Below are positions 57,366 to 64,000 of a stretch of DNA of 64,000 nt, one piece after another; the first letter of the stretch is position 1; each line of letters opens with the position of its first letter. The stretch comes from Bemisia tabaci (Eukaryota > Arthropoda > Insecta > Hemiptera > Aleyrodidae). Below the pieces are notes generated by a model. The model searched no databases and was not told the DNA's origin. It worked only from the letters and a program-made list of their open reading frames with translations. Made by a program: the position numbers and the translations under genes. The stretch covers positions 30,742,122 through 30,806,121 of the forward strand of contig NC_092794.1 of the NCBI RefSeq assembly GCF_918797505.1, in the 5' to 3' direction.

Positions 57366-59119
57366 GTCCAGGCAAATAAGCCAAAAAAGGGGCCATAGAC
57401 TGCAAAAATCCCGGGTAGCAATGTTTGCATTGATTCCTATGTAACTTTTGGCGCTGAATCCGAATTTCTACTTCGCACCAAAAAATTCGGACCGGAAAGT
57501 TGCCAAATTTGGAAAAATGGCCTAAAGTCGGCCTTTTTCCGGGATTATGACCTGTAGCTTGCCAAAAATTGATCTGACAATAAAATTAGTTATTTTCGAA
57601 AATAAAGCTCATTAAATTTTGAAGCGGCTTCAACTCTTGGGACCAGAGGGGATACCCTAAAGTTTAGCCGAAAATTTAAGTTTCTCAGCTGATAGGAGAA
57701 ACATGGTGGGGGGGGGCGATATTTCCACCACTTGATGTAGGAATAATGAGGCCTCAAGTCCTCAATGAATAACACCGTATTTTAACAGCACAATTTAATA
57801 ATCATAGACAAGGTACACTGATCAAATTCCAGAACAACGAAACCGAAAAACACAACTAAATCTTCTTTAAAATCTTCCAAACTTCCAAAAACTCTCCAAA
57901 ACAACCGAAACTCAAAAAGAGACAACAACTACAGCTAGCACACCAGGACTTGGCGGGGGCAACGGTCGGTCGACTCTATGTTGCTGATCCTCTATGCCGG
58001 GGGTCTCGCGGAGGCTGCTGACGGATTTTCACTCAAAACGTCGACGGAAGGGTTGAACCGCACTCAGAGACTTGGCGGGGGCAACGGTCGGACGACTCTA
58101 TGTTGCTGATCCTCCATGTCGGGGGTCTGCGGAGGTTGATTCGACACCGCCGGAAAACACTTTGAGGACGCAGGTATGGAATTTTACGTGCACCTGGACA
58201 TTGCACGGAATCGTGACATTTCCCTTCCCGACGAACATGAGCGACTGACTTGAGAAATTTTCTGGAAAACGCGCGTCACCGTGCACCGCCGCTTCCCACG
58301 TCCCGCGCGTCCCGCCCCTTTGCGCCAGTAGTATCTCACGAAAAGTGCTGATCAATCTAGGGCTGGCCGTGGTTCACACGGGAAACAAGAGCAAAACCTA
58401 ACCTATGATGTCACAAAATTTCCTCTTTACTGAGCCGCTGTCCGGCGAGGGACCCCACCACAGTTCTCCGGGGTGCGATCCGCGCTATTTTCCCAGTACT
58501 AGGACAATATGAATAATTTTTAGGTTTAGGGCTCAATTTTCGTTTCAATTTCTTACAAAAAAGTTCCTATACACTTTTTTGCTCAAGGCAAAATCAAGCG
58601 CGCTGGCGGGCTCCGAACTTTGAAAAATGAACGAAAATTGCGCACACCGTAATGTGTTGGGTTCCTTATTATTTACATCAATTCATTTCACTTGGTGTAA
58701 ATTTTATCATCTTCACTTAGTTTATCCAGAAATTACTCTTCAGACGTTTAAAAAAGGAAACATCGGGCAAAAACCGCGAAAAACGCAATTTTCGCTCATT
58801 TTTCAAAGCTTGGTGCCTGCCAGCGCTCTTGATTTTGTCCTGAGCAAAAAAGTGTATTGTAAATTATTTATAGGAAATTTAACGAGCTTTATTTTTGAAA
58901 ATAACTAATTTTATCGTCAGATCAATTTTTGGCTGGTTACTGGCCATAATCCGGAAAAAGGCCGATTTTAGGTCATTTTTGCCAAAATTGGCAACTTTCC
59001 GTTTCGAATTTTTTTCGTGCAAAGTTAAAATTCGAATTCAGCGGGAAAAATTACGTAGGAGTCAATGAAAACATTACTACTCGGGATTTGTGCAGGCTCT
59101 TTTCCTTATTTGCCTGGAC
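57366..59119. mobile_element. TIR element, 1.75 kb, TA target
   Basis: Inverted ends GTCCAGGCAAATAAG with arms of about 250 bp ('aaaaattgatctgac', 'aattagttattttcgaaaat'). TA at both borders (57364-57365 and 59120-59121). The centre is GC-richer with a 122-bp-period duplication at 57949-58136. ORFs 58098-58355 and 58627-58908 have no recognisable domain. TA target suggests a Tc1/mariner-like element. Confidence 0.7.
57949..58136 (+). repeat. Two-copy direct repeat, 122-bp period
   Basis: 'acttggcgggggcaacggtc' to 'gggggtct.gcggagg' occurs at 57949-58015 and 58071-58136 with a few differences. Confidence 0.85.
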
Positions 59120-59190
59120 TAAACGTTCTCTATGGTATATAGTGTTCAACTGGGTATAATGATTAGAAATTATCCAAATTGAGAAAATTC

Positions 59191-59811
59191 AATGGGCCTG
59201 TTGCAAACTTTTGCTAGAGCAAAAATAAGAGTTGTTTCTTATAGATAATGCCTCAAAAATCACGATGAGCGCATCGGCAAAGTCTGAAATGCACTCATAA
59301 CTTTACAGTCTGCGTAAGAAATTTGCGGTTTTTTGAGCTTCCCGCTTCAAAAACGATACTACGGCACAGGTGAACATTTTGTAAGAGGAGTAGTTCCATC
59401 GTCGGCAATAATCATCATGGTCGACGCCAATCCACCAAAACACGTTTGATGGGACGAGATAACACCTGAACTGGATTAGATCAGATAAGAATCGGTGTGT
59501 TAACGTTCATATTTTCCACGCCCGAATTGATTGACCTTGAACTCTCCTCGAATTACGCGCGGAACTGCGCGCAAGTGTCGGCCATGATGAATATCGCCGA
59601 CGATGGAGCGACTCCTCTAACAAAATGTTCACCTGTGCCGTAGTATCGTTTTTGAAGCGGGAAGCTTAAAAAAACGCAAATTTCTTACGCAGATTGTGAA
59701 GTTATGAGTGCATTTCAGACTTTGCCGATGCGCTCATCGTGATTTTTGAGGCATTATCTACAAGAAACAACTCTTATTTTTGCCCTAGCAAAAGTTTGCA
59801 ACAGGCCCATT
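59191..59811. mobile_element. Foldback MITE, family F620, copy 2
   Basis: 621 bp, closely similar to 34042-34660, with ends AATGGGCCTGTTGCAAAC. Flanks 'aaaattc' and 'gcttgta' give no clear target duplication. The minus-strand ORF 59754-60044 runs out of the element end. Confidence 0.88.
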
Positions 59812-59814
59812 GCT

Positions 59815-60320
59815 TGTATTTTTTTCTCGCCAGGGAAAGTTAGTGAAGTTGTGTGTATTCTATTTAACAACACGATTTTGATACGTTGAGGATGTGAAAA
59901 TATGGAAATTTTGGATAGCATCACTATCCAAAAGAAAGAACAATATAGGCATGCGAGGACAAATAACAACCTCATTAACAAAACAGAACTTCTTATTAAA
60001 ATTTTACCTTTTCTGCAGCATTCTTTAGGGCAAATGACACACATCCTAAAAATTCACTCCTTCTGAAACATGGAAACAAAAAATGTCATTCAAGTACCTG
60101 TATAAAGCGCAACATAAAACAATCAATGGTGATACATAGAAAACTGATATTCATTACGACGCGACCACTCCGGCTCTGATGTGGCTTAAATTGCCTGCCA
60201 ACTAAGTGCGATTCCTTTCAAATCATCCAAATGTTAGTTATAGCTGTGTGTTATAAGGCTCGATTTGAGGTTATGGTTAATTTGAAAACCCTGGTAAAAA
60301 TTGGCAGTGGGATCTGTGTT
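59815..60320. other. Gene-free stretch
   Basis: No repeats or domains recognised. 'caagtacctgtataaagc' near 60090 faintly resembles the M385 MITE end but has no partner. Confidence 0.35.
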
Positions 60321-60324
60321 CCAA

Positions 60325-60560
60325 AATACTATAGACTTGCAGTCGGTTGTAAGATTTCCTATAGCTTCTATAGCCGGCTATACGATTTCTTAGAGCCTTT
60401 TATAGCCGATGGCGATAAAGTTACAGCCAGGTGATGAACTGCATAGCCCGGTGATAGGAGCTATAGGTAGCCCGGCTGTATAAGTTTTTATCGCCTCGCA
60501 TATCCCGGCTGTGTGATTTTCTATACCTTTAATAACTGGCTATAAGAATTCCTATGGTAT
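60325..60560 (+). repeat. Minisatellite of 'tatagccggctat' units
   Basis: Irregular units of roughly 35-40 bp containing 'ctatagccggctat' and 'gatttyctata'. No gene. Confidence 0.6.
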
Positions 60561-60654
60561 TTTGAAATGCAGCTCCCATTGCGAATTTTTACGGGGGCAG
60601 ATATAAAAGAGAACTTCAAAATATGATGCAAAGATCTCGCCTGGACGGTCATCA

Positions 60655-60900
60655 CATACTTGCGGTCCCGGCTCCTGGAACATCAATTTCTGTAAAACTT
60701 GGTGAAAAAGAAGATTAAGACAAAGATGTTGTCTTCTCATCAATGTTAAAAACTATTCGGGGCGGTGGCGCCTCGCGGAGCGAGTCGCAAGTTCATCGCG
60801 AAGCGAAGAACTGGGGTCGAGGGGCACTCCCCGGCTAGACGGGTCAGCTCGCAAAGCAAGCTAATCACGACTAGTTACTCTATATAAAGCTGCCTCACCG
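60655..60900 (+). repeat. Cassette flanking the 130-bp array, left copy
   Basis: 'ggtcccggctcctggaac' to 'ctaatcacgactagtta' matches 62698-62945, including 'gaagatgttgtcttctcatc' and 'gcggagcgagtcgcaagttc'. Its start resembles the array unit, so it probably arose from the array edge. Confidence 0.8.
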
Positions 60901-61139
60901 GCTCACAGAAAAATTGGCCGAGGCGATTTCCTTTGAACTTGGTACACGCTTAGCAATTGTCGTGAGGAGTTGATCAAAATTATTTCTATTCCAATCCGCT
61001 GCCTAGGACGCCCGCAAGGGCGAAACGTTGTTTCTCCTCATAGTATTGCATTGGAGATACGCGGTTGTTTACGCGCACAGCGCCGAACAGGTTCAATCCT
61101 GTCGCGTGACGTCACAGCCTTATGTACGGAATTTAAGGT

Positions 61140-62690
61140 TTTAGGAGGTATTTTTCGACGGATTTTTGTAGGAATTGGTATCCGTATGTATTTTTCAATG
61201 AGGAACTCGAATTTTAGGTCGGATTTTCAAAATTTCAAAATCCAAGATGGCGGTCGTGGCCTAAAATGTTAAGTTGGCTCCTGTTCGATTGATTTTCGTG
61301 AAACTCGGTTCTATGGTGTATTTTCTACAGGAATCTCGACTATTTGGTCCGATTTTTAAAATTTCAAAATCAAAGATGACTGCCGTGGCTGAAAATGCTA
61401 AGTCTGCTCCTGTTGGATCGATTTTTGTGAAACTTAGTTCTAAAGGGTATTTTTCAACGGGAAACTCTAGAGTACCTGTATAGCGAGAGTATGGACAGAT
61501 GTGAAACTCCGAAAATCCATCAGGCCTTCACAGATGCTTCTGCGAATAAAGTTAGGGCCCAGAAATGCAGCCAACCTATGAATTTCAATTATCTAGAACG
61601 ATTTATTAATACTATTGTTACGAACCGTCATTTATTAAGCACGTGTTTGACTCAGTTTTTGCATAAATTTACTCAATTTCGCGGAAGAACGCTCATTTCT
61701 GTACATTCTTGGCCATCTTGGTTAGAATTGGAATCTGCAGACTGGCAGTGAAGTTTTGTGCGTTAGACGTTGGTTAGAAGGGTGGCTGCACTTTTGGGCC
61801 CTAAGCCCTCCATGAAGCGATCTGTCCATACTCTCGCTATACAGGTACTCTAGGAAACTCGAAAGTTCGGTCCGATTTTCAAATTTTCTAAATCCAAGAT
61901 GGCGGCCGTGGCTTAAAATGCTAAGTCTGCTCCAGTTCGATCGATTTTCGGAAATCTCGATAACCGGGGGTACTTTTTGACGGGAAACTCGTATGTTTGG
62001 TCAGATTTTCAAAATGTCTAAATCCAAGATGGCGGCCTTGACTTAAAATGCTAAGTCTGCTCCAGTTCTATCGATTTTCGGGAAACTCGGTATTTAGGGG
62101 TATTTTTCAACGGGAAACTCGAATGTTTGGTCCGATTTTCAAAATTTCTAAATCCAAGATGGTGGCCTTGGCCTAAAATGCCAAGTCGGCTCCTTTTCGA
62201 TCGATTTTCGTGAAATTCGGTATCAGGTGGTGTATTTCGACGGGGACTCGTATGTTTGGTCCGATTTTCAAAATTTCAAAATTCAAGAAGGCGGTTGTGG
62301 CCTAAAACGTAAGTCGGCTCCTTTCCGATCGATTTTAGTGAAATTCGGTATTATAAGGTACTTATATTTCGACGGGAAAATCGGATGTTTCGTCAGATTT
62401 TCAAAATTCAAAAATTCCAGATAGCGAACGTGGTCTAAAATTCTATCTCGGCTCTTGATCCATCGCTTTTACTGGATTTTGGTATTAGAGGGTATATTCT
62501 GACCTGAAACTCGAATTTCTGGTCCGATTTTAAAAATTGTAAAACTCACGATGGCAGCTGTAGCCTAATATGATGTATTGGTTTTACTTCGATCGATTTT
62601 CGTGAAATTCGGTATCAGGGGGTATTTTTCATCGGGTCAATTTTTGGTCAGATTTTTAACATTTCAAAAGCCAAGATGACGGCCGCGCTA
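61140..62690 (+). repeat. 130-bp tandem array, about 9 units
   Basis: Units read roughly 'aagatggcggccgtggcc', 'taaaatgctaagtcggctcc', 'gatcgattttcgtgaaactc', 'ggtatttttcaacgggaaac', 'tttggtccgattttcaaaat'. 'aagatggcgg'-type cores fall near 61243, 61374, 61896, 62027, 62156, 62285, 62421, 62548 and 62674, about 126-136 bp apart once the MITE is removed. ORFs in it (60970-61272, 62227-62424, 62676-62900) are read-through. Confidence 0.9.
61468..61852 (+). mobile_element. hAT-type MITE, family M385, copy 4
   Basis: 385 bp with a perfect 8-bp target duplication GGAAACTC (61460-61467 and 61853-61860), inserted in one unit of the 130-bp array. The duplicated sequence is part of the array consensus. 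Confidence 0.95.
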
Positions 62691-62697
62691 CATAAGG

Positions 62698-62945
62698 CGG
62701 TCCCGGAGGCTCCTGGAACTTCAATTTCTATAAAACTTGGTGAAAAAGAAGATGAAGACGAAAATGTTGTCTTCTCATCAATGTTAAAAACTATGGGGGG
62801 GGGGGGGGCGGGGCGGGGCGGTGGCGGCTCGCGGAGCGAGTCGCAAGTTCATCGCGAAGTGAAGAGAAGAACTGGGGGTCCAAAGGCACTCCTCGACTAG
62901 GCGTGTCACCTAGCGAAGCGAGCTAATCACGGCTAGTTGCAGTTT
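62698..62945 (+). repeat. Cassette flanking the 130-bp array, right copy
   Basis: Same cassette as 60655-60900, with an expanded G run followed by 'cggggcggggcggtggcgg' (62786-62825), a possible G-quadruplex. Confidence 0.8.
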
Positions 62946-62949
62946 ATGA

Positions 62950-64000
62950 GTCTTGAAAGCGGGGTAAACTTTCTTGGGTTTTACGTTCAGTTTTTTCTAT
63001 GCTTTTGGCCGGTTTTGTTTCAATGAAGTGCTTTAGTTTCTTTACGCAATGAGACCTCGTCTGATATCATACAACTTTGTGGTTCTGTCCTGTTTCCATT
63101 TTCCCTCGAGGTTATTCCTGAGAGTCTCGTTGCCAAACTCTGTTCGACCGTGCCGAAAGATTCATGTCTTACAACTAAAACTACACTTTTCGGAGGATTA
63201 TGTAGCATCGCGTCCATGATATTGGACTTCATGCTCACCCTTAATATACTTGCCTGCTAATCTCGTCCAAGATCTTGGACTCTATGCTCATCGCTAAACT
63301 TCTCACTTCTTTGCTTGAGCATGGAGTCCAATAGCAAGTAGACCATTTTTAGTTTTCAAGTTCATCATGATAGAAAATCGTGTACTTCTCTTATCTAATT
63401 TAACTTGAACTAACCTTACATAACCTAACCTAACCTAACCTAACCTAACCTAGCCGATGCACAATTATTTTACGAAAACACATTTGTCCGTTTTTATCTC
63501 ACAGAACTTGTCTTTAATAAATTTTCGGACCATACGATCATGTGTTGTCAGAGAATACCTGCATCCCACGATTTTGGATGCTCACTTCGATTTTTCTAAA
63601 AAATTATCCCTCATTAACGTGAGGGATACCTCAATTAGGTCAAAAGTTAGAGGGGGGAGGGGACTTTTCGATCACCCCGTATACAGACGTATGAAGGAAC
63701 ACAACATTTGTAAAAGATCACACAACATTAAGTGTGTGGACGGTGTCATGATATATTAAAGAGTTTAAATTGATTTAATTTGATAAAGCGAATTCGTCTA
63801 GGTATTTCAGTTTTATTTTAGGGTTTACAAGATAAGAGAAACAACAAGAATGCGTTTTAAGACGTAAAAGATCTATTTTTGGCAAAAGATTTAAGGTACA
63901 ACTGATATTTTAGCAACATTCGTTAGATATCTCGATGTTTGCTTACCTCCTGTGTTGGTTCACCTCAAAGTTTTCATTCAGGTATCTACTTTATTCTTTT
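62950..64000. other. Gene-free stretch
   Basis: Includes a short inverted pair around 63250-63330 ('gagcatggagtccaa') and a mariner-like fragment ending 'gatcaccccgtatac' near 63670. ORFs 63020-63238 and 63457-63759 have no recognisable domain. Confidence 0.4.
63419..63452 (+). repeat. Interstitial (CCTAA)n run
   Basis: About six units of the insect telomere motif (TTAGG on the other strand), embedded in non-telomeric sequence. Confidence 0.9.

Noticed and set aside
62676..62900. 74-codon ORF with 'GTSISIKLGEKEDEDENVVFSS'
   Set aside because: The matching cassette at 60655-60900 has a stop at the same place ('KED*') and the frame then runs through a G-run, so protein coding is not supported.
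1..64000. CRISPR array, bacterial operons, rRNA genes, intact tRNA genes
   Set aside because: None seen. Tandem repeats here have diverged units without unique spacers, and the tRNA-like pieces lack complete stems.

Overview
This window reads as intergenic DNA from an arthropod, most likely an insect. It is AT-rich and packed with transposable elements. It contains a Copia LTR retrotransposon primed by an initiator-tRNA-Met site, a single-ORF endonuclease/reverse-transcriptase LINE of the kind common in insects, many hAT- and mariner-type MITEs and foldbacks, tRNA-like SINE heads, and a short (CCTAA)n run, which is the insect telomere motif. A hemipteran such as a whitefly is possible, but that is only an impression. 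I found no convincing host gene, no intact tRNA or rRNA gene, no bacterial features and no CRISPR.

Region by region. 1-4.1 kb: decayed repeats and a duplicated segment, one copy of which carries a 385-bp hAT MITE. 4.1-9.4 kb: a repeat split by a 4.6-kb candidate DNA transposon whose inverted arms carry iterated ~165-180-bp modules around a SWIM-zinc-finger ORF; the uninterrupted form of the host repeat is at 14.2-15.0 kb in reverse. 9.9-14.1 kb: a repeat split by a 2.9-kb TIR element; its uninterrupted paralogue is at 43.2-44.5 kb. 16.9-23.4 kb: a Copia element on the minus strand with a 5-bp target duplication. It is broken by stops and frameshifts, by a MITE in the polymerase region, and by a three-element nest inside its 5' LTR. 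24-31 kb: another hAT MITE copy, a diverged tandem repeat, a Harbinger-like MITE and decayed repeats. 31.0-34.04 kb: a nearly complete LINE with an 885-codon ORF whose missing C-terminus lies just upstream in opposite orientation, as expected from twin priming. 35-51.7 kb: rearranged inverted and direct copies of one large repeat family, hosting a 1.8-kb mariner-like foldback, a 1.3-kb foldback and a 4.5-kb CCCTAGTAGCA-ended element. 53.3-57.2 kb: a foldback with near-identical arms, itself hosting a second CCCTAGTAGCA element. 57.4-60.6 kb: two more TIR elements and a minisatellite. 60.6-63 kb: a ~130-bp tandem array carrying the fourth hAT MITE copy.

The genes do not form a pathway. What ties the region together is insertion history: several elements can be matched to an uninterrupted copy of their target site elsewhere in the window, so target duplications and relative ages can be read directly. 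All judgements come from reading by eye. Similarities are not computed, and superfamily names rest on terminal motifs and target-site length unless a protein domain is cited.
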